A DNA stretch of 64,000 nt from Bidens hawaiensis. Taxonomy: Eukaryota > Streptophyta > Magnoliopsida > Asterales > Asteraceae. How positions within the stretch are numbered: the first letter of the stretch is position 1; every line of letters starts with the position of its first letter. The stretch spans positions 38,610 to 102,609 of the forward strand of contig JAIQDT010009083.1 in the NCBI GenBank assembly GCA_021521415.1, read 5' to 3'. The notes below the pieces were generated by a model that saw nothing but the letters and a program-made list of their open reading frames with translations, was not told the origin of the DNA and ran no database searches. A program made the translations under genes and the position numbers. Positions 48,994 to 61,800 of this stretch are shown piece by piece.

Positions 48994-50106
48994 AAGTGTA
49001 GGCACTTTTAAGGGTATTTTTGCTTACTTGTTCATGCTTCTTTGCTCTTTTATATATTACGACTATAGTTTTCTCACCTTTTTTTGTGTTATCTGTGAAT
49101 ATACTACTATTATTTTAGTACTTTATGTTTTGTTGCTATTTTAATTCTTTTTCCCCACTTATGTTGTTTAGATATTATACGCTACTTGTTAACAAACGTT
49201 TTTGAAGTTACGGTCTCAGTTGGAGTAACCTCTCTATCCGTTTAGATTGAGGAAAAATTCGCCCACATCCTACTCAGTACTCTCCCCTTGCCCTACCAAT
49301 GGCTTGTTATGAGTGGTATTTATTGGGTACGTTTAGTTTTTAGTTCGTTTTTTATTACCTCGAGCCGGGGTTTCTTCGAAAGCAGTCTCTCTATTCTTAC
49401 GGGTAGAGGTAAGAATATCTACATCTTACTCCTCTTAGACCCTACCATAGTTTTGCTATTGGTGGGGTTTATTGAGTACGATGATGATGATGATGATGAT
49501 GATGTGTTCCTTGTGGATGTTATAACTTGGATATTGACTCCACCTAGGGGCTTTTGGTTATTTCTTTGGCTTGTCATTAGATTCGCATTATCTTCAAATT
49601 CGCCGAATATTCTTCTCAATATTCGAATTTGGTATGTATTGCCCCCTTAACTATAGAATAATGAATCATAATGAAAATTTTAGGGTAGGCTAATGTATTC
49701 ACATGGTGGTTTGTTACATAGTTCAGATCCAGCAGACAGATGCAGCCAGTAATGTATCTATAGTTCGGATCCAACGGTGGACCTAACAATATGCATATGT
49801 ATTCATATTAATGGTTGTTAGTTTGTTACAAATTATGTGATGATTATGTATATACGTATATGTTATTGTAATTCATTTGTCAAAGATGGAAGGCTTTTAA
49901 TAAGAACCCACGAAAGTGATTCTAGAACAAAGAATATTGATTGGAAAATGCCACGTTTAGAAGAGTTCACTAATCACTATTATACAAAACTAATATAAAT
50001 TAAACGAAAAGGGGTGGTTGGTTTTAATCAAGAGTCAAAGTATGGTTAAAGAATGCAACTTTCATGCCTTTCTTTTTCTTATTTGGAATGACGACCATTC
50101 GTCTTA
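48994..50106. other. Intergenic DNA with SINE-like segment
   Basis: No gene supported. The open frame near 49288-49650 falls on the SINE-like segment and its (GAT)n tail and is not believable as a protein gene. Confidence 0.5.
49360..49505 (+). mobile_element. SINE-like 3' end with (GAT)n tail
   Basis: CGAGCCGGGGTTTCTTCGAA, then CAGTCTCTCTATTC, GTAGAGGTAAG and GACCCTACC...GTGGGGTTTATTGAGTACG, running into eight GAT units. This strongly resembles the 3' body of the widespread plant TS-type SINE (GAGCC..GGGTCT..., CCTCTCTAC, GGGTAAGGTCTGCGTAC, simple tail). The tRNA-like head was not found. A second fragment of similar composition lies at about 49222-49330. Confidence 0.5.
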
Positions 50107-50963
50107 TCCTACGATATATTAAAACAATAGAGTTTGGTGCCACATGGCCCCTTCCTATTGGACGTTAGCCTCTCCTTCCAAAAATATCTCTCACTTCTCT
50201 AATTTTCTTATCATTAAAATAAATCAAAAACATATTATTTTCCTTATACATTAAATGCATTTAATTTAATTAAATACTTTAAATGAATGAATTACAATAT
50301 TACGATTAATTTTTTTCCTTGGATCCCCTTTCTCTTCATTCTACCATCATCTTCCATCAGTTTAACCAGTATATTTCATCAGTTTAACCAGTATCTACAG
50401 TTCAATCGTATTATGATAATATCCTTCAGTTTAACCGTCCCTCCGACGAAATCAATTTATCCGTCCCTCCGACGAATTTTTTAGTTCGTTTTCTTCAAAA
50501 TCACGGCTATTAAGACGCTATAATAACGAAATAATCATTGATCTTATCACGGCTATTCAGTAGATCCATGGTTATTTTTGATCAGATGTTCGGATACTTT
50601 GCCGTCGCGTCATGGTTATTGTTAATCAGATCTAAAAGACATTGTTGTCGTCCCGTCAATTGGATTTTATTTTCCGGTAAGTAATTTCATTGTGAAGATC
50701 TGAATAACATGTTGTATTTTTTGTAATATTAAGTTTTGATTTTTATTGATTACTATCATTAATAAGAGCTAACAATTTTTTAAATTCGAAATTTGAATTA
50801 TTAGTCAACTTAATTTTCAAATTGTGAACTCGTAATCACCTATGAGTTATTACTGTTTATTTATTCCTTTTAATTAAATCCGTATTTACTTTGTAAATAT
50901 TTTGGAAAGTTGTTACAAAGAAAATATTAATTCATAGTATATTAAATGAGTTTTACTAAATTC

Positions 50964-51190
50964 GAAATTTCTAATTGTTAGTCAACTTATGACAAATTTT
51001 GGCAAGTTGTTATGATTTTTATTTGTATTAGAATATTTGTATTAGAATTTATTATTTTATATAAATACTTGATTTGTTAATGTAAGTAATTATATCAACT
51101 TTTGAAATTCGAAATTTCAATTGTTAGTCAACTTATGACAAATTTTGGCAAGTTGTTATGATTTTTATTTGTATTAGAATTTTTATTATC
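50964..51190 (+). repeat. Direct repeat, about 144-bp offset
   Basis: A block with GTTAGTCAACTTATGACAAA and TTTTGGCAAGTTGTTATGAT occurs near 50980 and again near 51124. Partial copies lie at about 50800 and at 51245-51300 (AAATTTTGGCAAGTTGT). It lies upstream of the RPA-like gene. Confidence 0.8.
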
Positions 51191-51408
51191 AATATATTCA
51201 AAAAGTTTACTAAATGTTATTTAGATTTACATTCTACAAATTATTAAAAATTTTGGCAAGTTGTACATTCTACAAATAATATCAAATTTTGGCAAGTTGT
51301 TAGGATTATTTTTTATAAATCCCTGATTGTATTCTCTTTCAACTAACCATATTTAGAGCTTTCCTATTTTTGTTAATAATTCCAAGTTTGTAACAAATAC
51401 TCCGTGTC

Positions 51409-51417
51409 TATATATAC
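51409..51417 (+). promoter_or_regulatory. TATA box of the RPA-like gene
   Basis: TATATATAC, about 30 bases before a plausible transcription start near 51440. The leader probably contains an intron ending at the CAG just before CAAGATGG (ATG 51596). Confidence 0.5.
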
Positions 51418-51595
51418 TGTAACCATAACGAAGACATTCACACAGTTCTCACTTTCTTTGTCTTCGTTTCATATTTGTTTCATTTTCAAGGTTTTCATTT
51501 TCGAATATACATATAAATATTTATTTTCACTCATGTAAATTTTATTTACCAATTTTTTTATCTTTGCATTGATTTTGTTTTTGTTACGCAGCAAG

Positions 51596-54393
51596 ATGGA
51601 AGCAAAAAACTTTACCATGTTCAACTCTTTGGATGTTTCGAACAACGATTGCTTACTGAAGGTTCGTATACTTAGACTGTGGCGTTTGAAGGACAACAAT
51701 AAACCAGGAGAGGACTGGTCCATCGAAATGATCTTACAAGATGAGACGGTATGAGAAATATGCATACAATAATTGTTTATATTTTTTTCATTTCTTTCTT
51801 ATTATATGCATACAATAATGTTTGTCTTATTAATACTGTAACAGGGTCATCGAATGCAGGCGTATGTAAGGAAACCTTGCATACCGAAACATGATGTTTG
51901 GCTTGCTGAGAATCGCTCATTGATTGTGCGAAAAGCTTCCCTTGGTGCAAATTTTTGTCAACATACCGTGTAGTTGACAGCCCACATAAGCTCTGTTTCA
52001 CGTTAGAAACTCGACTTTCGATTTGTGATGAGTTTAAAGGTCACATTTATGGATTGTCGTTTGCTACCTTTGATGATATCAAAGCCAAGAACGAAACTCA
52101 AAATGGAACGATAGGTATCCTTTTTTGCATCTTTTAATTAAATTTCGTTTTAAATTCAATACATTATATTATGACAGTTAAATACGATCGTTTAATATCT
52201 GTTTCATTCCTCATTATAAATTATTTCTCAGATGTAATCGGTCATGTCAGTAAGTTTTTCGACAATAAAAACTCATTCTTCCGAGAGGCACAACACCAGA
52301 ATCGAAGAACCATGGAATTTGCTGATTTGAGGTTTTGTAAATAATTTATATATTATCATGTATAATTAAATAATTCATTTTTGTCAACTTCTACTTTTTG
52401 ATGAACCAGTGGCAAAACGATTTATCTCACCTTATGGGATGACTATCTTAAACAACTTATCAAATATGTTTCTGACAACCCGAATGAGGAGTATCTCATT
52501 ATCGTCCTCCAATTCGCACGAGTCAAGTACTATGGAGGTATCATTATACATTGAGTATTTTATTTCTAATCCTTAAAATTCTTTATAGTTAATAATTCTA
52601 ACTTTACATACATTTATATGATTTTGGTAGAAAATGTTTATGTTCAAAACTCTTATGGTAACCAAGTGTCAAGGTTGATGATCAATGATTACTTGTATGA
52701 AGTGATTGATTATAAGAAACGGTAATGTATTATAACTATTTAATTATAATTTTATTTTATTACACGTATACATTATTGTTTATTTTAAACACCTTATGAC
52801 TTATTTTTTTGAAATAATAGGTTGCTTGAAATATCCTCGAAAGTCAATGTCGAAGTACCTAAACCGGTTGGTTCATCTAAGCTGCTAACTGTTAAGGATG
52901 AATTTTTGAAGAAGTATCCGTTCTATTCAATCAGTGATCTTTGTACCATTTTGGAGGTATGTAACCATTTGTGTTTGTAAATACTCATGTTGAGTTAAAT
53001 TTTACTAATAAGTTCACCATGTTATTATTATAGGCTAAAAACGTCGTCATAATTGGTACCGTTAAGTATATATTGGGTAACAAGGAATGGTACTATAATG
53101 GATGTAAACGTTGTAGTCGTAAAGTTACTTCTACTTTTGTTGATGGAGTGAAGGTTTATGAATGTAAGAATTCAAGTTGTAATTCTCAAGGTGTAACCGC
53201 TGGACCGAGGTACTATTTTATAAATTTAAAATATATAATATTTTTACTTTTTCATTTAATAATATTAAATTAAACTGGTGTTTTACAATAATTTTTAAAA
53301 TAAGTCCCCTTTATTTTACAGATTCCGAATTCCAATTCGTGTACAAGATACGACCGGTGTTGTTTCTCTTACGTTGTTTGATAGGGATGCGAGACAGTTG
53401 TTCAATAAGCCTGCTGATGAATTTGTTACCACTGATGTTGAGGTATGACATTTGTACCATTCTCCCATACAATATGTTTTTTTGTGTCATTTACACTGAT
53501 CAGTTCAATCTATTAGTTTTCATATTATTATGTTCTTTTTTTTCATTGTTTTAAAACCAGAATTTTTTAATATCTTATAAACATAAAATAAAACGCAAAC
53601 AGCTTTTATCCTATTTAACTTGATTTTCAAATCATTGACTTTTCTTTTTTTACATTTTAGAACTTCATTAAATGATTTTTTATTATGTTCATTTTCTTAA
53701 TTGTTATTTTGAAGGTTGATCCGATGCACACGTTTCCTGAAGAACTCAACACTATATTAGAAAAGAAATTTGCTTTCATTGTTGAGGTTAGTGACTACAA
53801 CATCAGGAACTCATATGACGTCTACAGTATCACGAAGTTAACCGATGACCAGGACGTTCTTAATGATCTTGATAAACAGCTTGCTCATGGTCAGGTATGA
53901 TTATTGTTTCCGTTTTTAAAAATAATGTTTTAATGTATATTAACAAACTGTGTATTTATTTAATTTTAAATATAATTCAATTTAACTTCATGTGCAGCCT
54001 AATGACAATCAGTCTTTAACAGTTGGATCATCCTCTAACCTGAAATCAACCGAAAATGTAACAGTTGGATTATTAATCCGTTTTTTTAATAATCCAAAAC
54101 TTTATAAATCTAAATGTTTATACTAAAAACATGAATGATAAACTGATTCGTAGGAGTTGTTGACACCTTCGTCCGACCACTTCACTCCTATTTCAAACTC
54201 TGAAGACGTAATTCCGGATTGTCTTTCATCTCTTGATGGGAAGGCTATTTCTTTACAAGAGGTTGACGTAAAACTCAAGCGGAAGTTGGATGATACTTAT
54301 GATGGTCAGGATGACACCGGTATGTCTGCAACCAAGACGAAGGTTGATGAACAACCAGTTGTTGATGCTAATGTTGATGACGTGGATATTTAA
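51596..54393 (+). pseudogene. RPA70-like single-stranded-DNA-binding protein of the Helitron (one frameshift)
   Basis: Eleven exons with GT-AG borders: 51596-51748, 51845-52114, 52232-52331, 52410-52537, 52631-52721, 52821-52956, 53034-53209, 53322-53442, 53715-53894, 53998-54057 and 54154-54393. All phases agree except in exon 2, where one base is missing in the T5 run 51952-51956. With that base the total is exactly divisible by three (551 residues). An N-terminal OB fold of the plant DUF223/RPA1 type (exons 1-2) is followed by a middle OB fold (LSGKTIYLTLWDDY) and a C-terminal OB fold with a CX2C-X16-CX4C zinc finger (about residues 317-342). The tail is acidic and carries KLKRKLDD. Such RPA1-like genes are known passengers of plant Helitrons and presumably coat single-stranded DNA during rolling-circle transposition. 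Confidence 0.85.
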
Positions 54394-55378
54394 AATGGAC
54401 GAAGGCGCAACTTAATAATAAACGCAGCTTATTGCATGCATCGTTTGTCTTTTTTAATGGTTTGACTATGGATGTTTTTGGTTTTTATGTTTGTTTATTT
54501 GACATTGTGATATGGGTTTTATTTATGTTGGTTGAATTTTATATGGATATCTTTGAACTTATGTTTTCCTTATGTTGAGTGTTATTTTATAGTATGATTA
54601 TCTATTATCTTTTTAAGGTTGTTAAAAAATTATATCAATAAGTTATTTTATTTTCTATATTATTTATGTTGGTTGAATTAAATAATTCATTTTTGTTAAC
54701 TTTTACTTTTCGTGTTTTTGTTAAATAAATTATAGTAACAAACTTAAAATCTTCCTTATTTAACTAATTAGATCATGAGCAAATATAAACTACTTATTTG
54801 TTTCCAGAGTTACATATAATTATATAATAACAATCACTCAAATAAGTAATAAATTCATGAATAAATTTAGAATGTTAGATTTTTATTAATGTTGACATAT
54901 AATTAGTTAACAGTTGACCATATTGATCAATAAATGTATAGATTTAAACAATCTTCTTAAATTTGAAAATATAATGTATCTATTAAAAGTTTAAAGGAAT
55001 TAGTTACTTATTACCATAAATCATCAACTATATTTAACAGTCGTCCATTAATTACAATTTTAGAGTTTATGAGGAAACCCGTTAATAATTATAAACAAGC
55101 ACATATAACTAAAAACACGGTTATTTTTTGATTTATATATTTTTAGAACGTATTAACATTAATATTACGACAGATTTAGTCATTATTTGGTTTGATAACA
55201 AATCAAGTTTATTCTTAACAAAAGAAATTAACTACCCACAATTATTTTTCAAATATAAATATACTATTCTAAAAATAAGGATACAATATAAATTTCTAAT
55301 GGATTTTTAAATATTTACTTCCAAGTAAATATTCTGGAAGCTTACTATAATAATAATATTAACATCTAAATATAATAA

Positions 55379-55413
<35 letters not shown>

Positions 55414-56003
55414 CTTCATTAATATCACACAGCCAAAAACCGATCGTCTTCTTCTTCTTCGAACTTCCAAACACTAAACAGGTAATTAACTCTTCCAAAT
55501 CATGGAGATCCTTTTTTAATAATGTTTTACAATTGTTATCGTTTCCTCTTCTTTAATAATATCAACATTATTTCTGTTTTAATTTATTTATAAACTAAGG
55601 TAATTTTTCAACCGGTTTGTGTTAATCCAAAAACATTAAATTTCATTTAATAGTTAGTTAGTTTTCTGTTTCCATGATATAATCTTCTTTGCTTAAGCTA
55701 ACCCATAAAAATTAATTGTCATTAATCAATGTGTGTGAAACATCAGTACATATTATAATTTAAACGATTACATACCTGTTTCCCGGTAAAGTAGAGCTGT
55801 AATAACACTTTCTAGACACATTGTTCGTAACTAGGTGTTTTTGAGTTATTTAGTGTGTTAATAAAAGAAAACCACTAACATACCTTAGAACACGCCTCGT
55901 TATTTTATTTTTGTTAACATATGTATTTGTCATATTTGTATTTGAAGTTGCTCTATATGTTATAACAATTTGTACTAAATGTTAGTATCTTCAAATAGTG
56001 ATA
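54394..56003. other. Spacer and leader of the B3-like gene
   Basis: AT-rich, with an (AT)n run near 55384-55410. That run is followed by a CTTCTTCTTCTTCGAAC leader-like stretch and a splice-donor-like CAGGTAATT at about 55480. The B3 mRNA leader and its intron probably lie here. Confidence 0.45.
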
Positions 56004-57468
56004 ATGGTGTTACCCGCAGTTATTGTGTTTTACGATCCTTCGAAACCGCAGATGGTATGTATTACTAATTATAAATACATTTGGTTATTTATTAACAACA
56101 ATTTTTTAGGCATATACGATTTTTATGAATTAACGATTGTTTACCATTTAGGTTATTCCTGCTGAGATATGTGAACACTTACTTCAACTTGAACCCGATG
56201 AACGTTTTATTAATTTGTTTCACAATAATGACAATGGGCAGTTTATAAATATTGACTTCATCAACAATGAATATGTTTTAGCGTTTGGATGGAATCAGTT
56301 TGTTCAGAGAAATCGATTTGATTTTGGAGATCATTTTGTTTTCGAACCTCTTAACGACCTTGAATGGCGTTTCTTTTGCATCCCTGATCACCCGACTTTT
56401 GATTTAAAGAATTTGGAGGCTGCTGTCAAATTTCCTACTCTAAGTTATCTGGTATAACATTCATTTTAAATCATCAATTATCTTACATTAAAATATAATA
56501 ATAATTTTATTATGTCATGTTTGTTCATAGTAACAAATTATATATACTGATTTACACTTTCTACTAGCCATTGCGGACTGATCAGGTTTTCCGGTTCTTT
56601 CATAACCCTGCCCATGAAGTAATCGTGCATGTTCTTACTGTTGATGGAGCCTCATGGGATTTACCGATATTTAATCTGAACAACGGTGCATCAACTTTTG
56701 GTCTTGGCGCTGCTTGGATCGAAGTTGCTAAACACGTGAATCTTATGCAAAATGACCATATTGTTCTAAGACATCTTAATGATAACACATTCAGATGTTA
56801 TGTTTTTGACATAAAAGTCATTGAACGTATCAACTTTGATCCACTTCTTGTCTATTACGGTCCACCCCTGAGTGATCAAATTGATTTTATGGACATACTT
56901 TTTGGAGACGACGAACCTGAAGGTTTGAATTCAACTTATTTTTTTGTTTTTTGACACTATGCATGTATTCAACATAATATAATAATCCTATGTACATTAG
57001 TTTTTCCAGCACCTGATGAACCAGTTCAAGTTGTAGATGACGATGTTGAAGACATGGATCAAGATGAATTGGATGATGAACAAAACAACTTTCTCGAAGT
57101 CGTGGTTTCTAATAGATTGGTAAGTGATATTACCGTGTAAAATATTTAATTATTTAAACATTGGTTTTGCTTCTGGATGGTTATTAATATGGTGATTGAT
57201 AATTTTTCAATATGTTAATTTTTAGTGTTTGCCCGCTGACTTTGCGCGTGACAATGACTTGGATGTTGAAACACCGTTGATGCTAATCAATACCGAGGGC
57301 ATAGACGTTCCTACAGAGATACGCTTGGAGTTAAATCAGGGGACATATAGGTCGCGTGTCCATGATTGGCAACTGTTTATTGACCTCAATGGTATTGAGA
57401 ATGGAGATGTGTGTGTTTTCGAGTACCACCAAAACACTCATTCACTTATTCTTTTGGAAATCAACTGA
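56004..57468 (+). CDS. Protein with three B3-type DNA-binding domains (REM-like)
   Basis: Five exons with GT-AG borders: 56004-56054, 56152-56451, 56568-56922, 57010-57119 and 57226-57468. They give an uninterrupted 352-residue protein, with phases that agree at every junction. I see three B3-like pseudobarrels: about residues 1-115 (VIPAEICEHL, WNQFVQRNRFDFGDHFVFEP), 118-225 (WDLPIFN, WIEVAKHVNLMQNDHIVLRH) and 273-352 (CLPADFARDN, WQLFIDLNGIENGDVCVFEY). An acidic Asp/Glu linker (about 236-272) precedes the third. The final 'F....L..GD...F' pattern is the B3 signature. B3/REM proteins bind DNA in the nucleus. The gene sits between the RPA-like and RepHel genes on the same strand, so it may be a Helitron component or a captured host gene. 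Its frame is fully intact. Confidence 0.8.
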
Positions 57469-57901
57469 TTCCTGTAAGCCAAATCCGTATCATTTTGTCT
57501 CCGTGGGTGTTATTTAGTTTTCTTTGTTTTCTTTTGCGTATGTCGACACTTTTGGTTATGGTTTTCGATGTTTTCGTAATGACTCGGTTGAAGACTATTT
57601 AAAATGTTTAGATAATATCGTATGCTGAAGTTTGTATGTTTTATCTTTTTGATGATTGCAACATCTAATTTTCGTCATTTTGTTTACCTTACGTTAATAT
57701 TCGTTTATAATTATAATTATTAAAACATATAAACTGACATAGTATTATGTAACACTAACGTATGTAATTAACTTATTCAATTTTTTTAAAAACTATTAAT
57801 TAATATATATATACATATGTTAAGTAAATCAAATATGTATACTAACCTTCTTGCTTTTTGTCTAAATTTGCTATTAATGGAATTGATATACTTTGCTTTA
57901 C

Positions 57902-57988
57902 ACATCTTAATGATCACACATTAGGCTATATGTTTTTTGACATAAAACGCATTCAACGTATCAAGTTTGATCCAGTTCTTTTCTATTA
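57902..57988 (+). pseudogene. Partial duplicate of B3 gene exon 3
   Basis: About 87 bases match 56771-56857 with roughly 14 differences by eye (ACATCTTAATGATNACACAT, TTTTTGACATAAAA, AACGTATCAA, TTTGATCCA). It has no open context and lies 430 bases past the B3 stop codon. Confidence 0.8.
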
Positions 57989-58812
57989 ATTAATAATTTT
58001 AACCAAATTTAATCTTTCCATTTTTACATTAAATAGTTAGTTATCGTTTAGTCCCTTATAATAGGAATAAATTCATCAATATATGTAAATTGTTATTAAC
58101 TTTTTTATGTTCATATCTAATTACTTAAAATTGTACCAAACGGAATCAATAAATGAAATTTGATTAAAGTTTTTCATTCAAATGTTATACAAAGATTATG
58201 GTAATTAGATTTTTGTTATTTATTATCAAATATTTTGTGCTGAATAAATGTAATTATTAACAACATTCTCGGTCCTTCATTTTAATTGGTAATAAAGATA
58301 TTTGAAATATGGCATGTATAATTATTTTTTCAAATCAATTACACAATCATGGTGATTGTTTCAAAAAAGACAAGTTAATTAACGCCAAATTATAAACAAA
58401 AACACTTTTCAAAATTTTTTCAATTAATTTTTACTTATATAGAAATAACATAATTTATTCCAACCATATATACTTTGTCTTCACTTAAAATAAGGTTACC
58501 ATAAACAGTCACACCTTTACCTGAAGCCTATATATTGAATAGGTTAGCTTATAAAACATGTCACTTTAAAATTGTCACTACTAATACCTGCTCGGTTATT
58601 AACTCTGGCATTCATTCATTCGGAAGTTTTGATAGCATTTTAAGTTGAGTATTATTATAAGTTTGAAGGTATGTAAGATTTACTTTTGGAGAATACGCTA
58701 TTTTACATAATCGCAATTCTTATAATTACAGCCTATGTAATTATTGTTCTCTACATCATATTAGATTTATAAATTTCACATGTTAATCATATTTTTTTAA
58801 TTTTATATTTAG
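57989..58812. other. Spacer and leader of the RepHel gene
   Basis: AT-rich. A TATA-like CTATATATTG lies near 58529, and TATAAAAC near 58551. A donor-like GAAGGTATGTAAG at about 58665 and the acceptor TTTAG before the ATG at 58813 suggest a leader intron. Confidence 0.45.
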
Positions 58813-61800
58813 ATGTCTTCAAGATCAAAGAGACCCACAGATTCTCAATCATCCTCTTCCAATAAGGGGAATAATACAAATGGTTAGTGACTTTCACAAT
58901 TTAAGGTTACTATGTAAATACTATGTTATAATAATATTAATTTTGTTTCAAATACATGCAGTGTCATCGTCTAGACAACCATTGAGTATCATATCAAACG
59001 GTAATAATTTTTTTAGAACTCATCAATTGATTTTAATTTTTTATATTTGATGACCGTCTTTTTTTATTAGACCTTATATTTTATATGACATACGGCAACT
59101 AAAATTTTTGCTATTCGTCGTGTATTTAAGTATATTTTACAACGTAACTTACTTCGTTATTAAAACTAATTTAAAGTATCATATTTTACTTAAAAGATAC
59201 ATATATAAAATGATTTTATTAATTTTTACCTATTGAAGATCAATTTTATATGTCTTTATTATAAAAACGAAATATAAATTATATTTTTACATATATCTAC
59301 CGCCATTTTTTACATAACACAGGAGTATTAATTGATACCTTCTTTACGTCAAACTAATATAGATCTCCAAAATCATTTTTTACGTTCTACAATTTAAAAA
59401 TCAAAAAGGAATCAATATTCATTTGCGTTTTTAATATTTATGTTTAATATTCTGTTTTTTATATAAATTACAAAGAAAATCAAAACTAATTACAATAGCG
59501 TATTACTTAACCGAGCTTTAACGTATTTCAGCAAATATAACAAAACTTTTGTGTACAGACTAATTTGTCTTTCTTAGTACTTATGGTTTATTATATTCTA
59601 TTTATTATGTTATTCTAACGACAAAACCAATTTAGCGTCTCATCCATTGACATCATCTAATGTTACGCGATTCTACAATGGACAAGAAAAACACCCTCCA
59701 ACAACTAACGAAGGTTATATCTCCACAAGCTCCAGTAACACAGGTACATTATAGACTTTTATTTTCTTTTTCGATATATTCAAAATATATGTATTCACTA
59801 CATATATTTCTTATATCCGTGCTTTTAATTAACCAAATTTTAATTTTAAATATAATAGTTGTCACGATGAATACCAAAGAATCTATTGCTAAGGATAAGC
59901 GAAGACATAAAAAGATGGTTCTTGAAGGAAGGAGAAGTAAAATATTAAACAACAATATAAACAACACATCAACCGGTAAACTTTGGTTTTAATAATTTTG
60001 TTATAAACCACTAAATTAAATTGATCATGATGATTACTTGTATTTATAGTTAATTGTGGTAGTAGACTGAATACAATCATTCAATCAACTAATTCCAGTA
60101 CTTCAACAATGGGCCAACAACATCAGACATCCCGTCCTTTATTATCAATTAACGGTACCGGTGAAACTTCCATAGGTTAGTTAATATGTATTTTTTTTAT
60201 TATTATGTTTTTGTTATTTCTTTTATCTATATTAATTTTTTCTTTATTATTTTTATTAACTGACATTGTAATTATTAATAATTATGTAGTTTCACCAACA
60301 AACACATTAAAAGATTGCTTAATGGAAAACCAAATAAATCAGAGATTGTTTTTAAACCGAAGACTCAACATTATTAGTCCTCAAACTACAAATCCACAAC
60401 AACAGTTGTTATCACCAGGTAAACCAAGTACAAATTATGTTTTTTTAACACATGTTATTTATGAATTTAAATATTTATATATGATGTTGTAGTTTCTTTG
60501 TATATTAACAACCAATTTTATATTTTAGGTGTGAATGTGACATCTACTTATCGTTTGACACCACTGTCTAATATTACCAACCACCATTTTACTTCTTCAT
60601 CTAATATATTAAGGCCTGGATGTTCTTCCTCATCTACAATGTTGTTTGGTCAATCCTCATCAACGCATCGTGCGTCTCGCAGAAGCTTTAATGTTGATCA
60701 TCCCATACCCATGCCAAACTTAGATCAATTTGATACGCTTAACGGTGAAAATGAGTCTATCAATCCTTGCAAATCGATATCTTCAGGTACGTGAATTCAA
60801 TTACATTTGGTTTTGTTAGCTACTATATTTATAATTTAACTTTTGTAACATATTTCATTGAATTTATAATTTAACTGGAGATCATATTTCATTGAATTAT
60901 ATGTATTCGTGTTGTACTTTTTTGGATTCATTCTGTTATTCCCTACTGTTTAAAGTTAATGTTTTTGGAAACTATTCATATATATATATACATATGTTAA
61001 ATAAGACATAGTGTTATTTAACAAGAACCAATCAAAATAACGTTTTCAATTTTGTGGTAAACTATTAATATATATACATATGTGAAGTAAAGAAAACATA
61101 TGATATGAATAGTTTATTGGTTACTGTATAATTTTTTTATTAATGTAATTTATATACTTTGCTTTAGACTTTTATACATTATTAATAAATAATTTCAGCC
61201 ATTATTAACTTTTTCATTTATATATTAAATAATTTCAACCATGTATGTGTAACTATTGATTTCTTAGGAAGGTATTTTTTTATAAGTGATGGTTTAACTA
61301 ACAAAATATCTCCAACTGCGTTATTCATAGTTAATATATATATATAATTCATCAAAGTTGTTTTTTATTCACGTCATATTCTATTTTCAACAGATTATTT
61401 AGATCATGGAGATCAAAATGTCATGTGTGGAGTTTGCAAAGCATTATTATGGGATTTAGAGACCAACAAAGGAAAAACAAACAACGGTGTCACAAGTTAC
61501 TCACTCTGTTGTAGTACCGGTGATGTGCAACTTCCGGACATCAAGCCTCCACCAATGAGTTATATGAATTTGTTCCTTGGTCATGATAGTACCAGCAAGT
61601 ATTTTCTTCAAAACATTAGACGGTATAATTACATGTTTTCTTTTACGTCTCTTGGTGGGAAGATTGATAATTCTATTAATCGAGGAAACGCTCCATATAC
61701 TTTTAGACTTGGTGGAGAGAATTATCATTCGTTGGGAAGTCTTCTTCCAATGCCTGACGCCAAACCACGGTTCTCTCAACTATACATTTACGATACTGAA

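Noticed and set aside
49288..49650. 120-codon open frame with an Asp repeat
   Set aside because: The Asp run is the (GAT)n tail of the SINE-like segment.
54157..54393. Independent 78-codon gene
   Set aside because: It is the last exon of the RPA-like gene (acceptor at 54153, phase 0).
59660..60080. Separate small genes in the 59.7-60.8 kb region
   Set aside because: These open frames are explained as phase-1 exons 3-7 of the RepHel gene, with good GT-AG borders.
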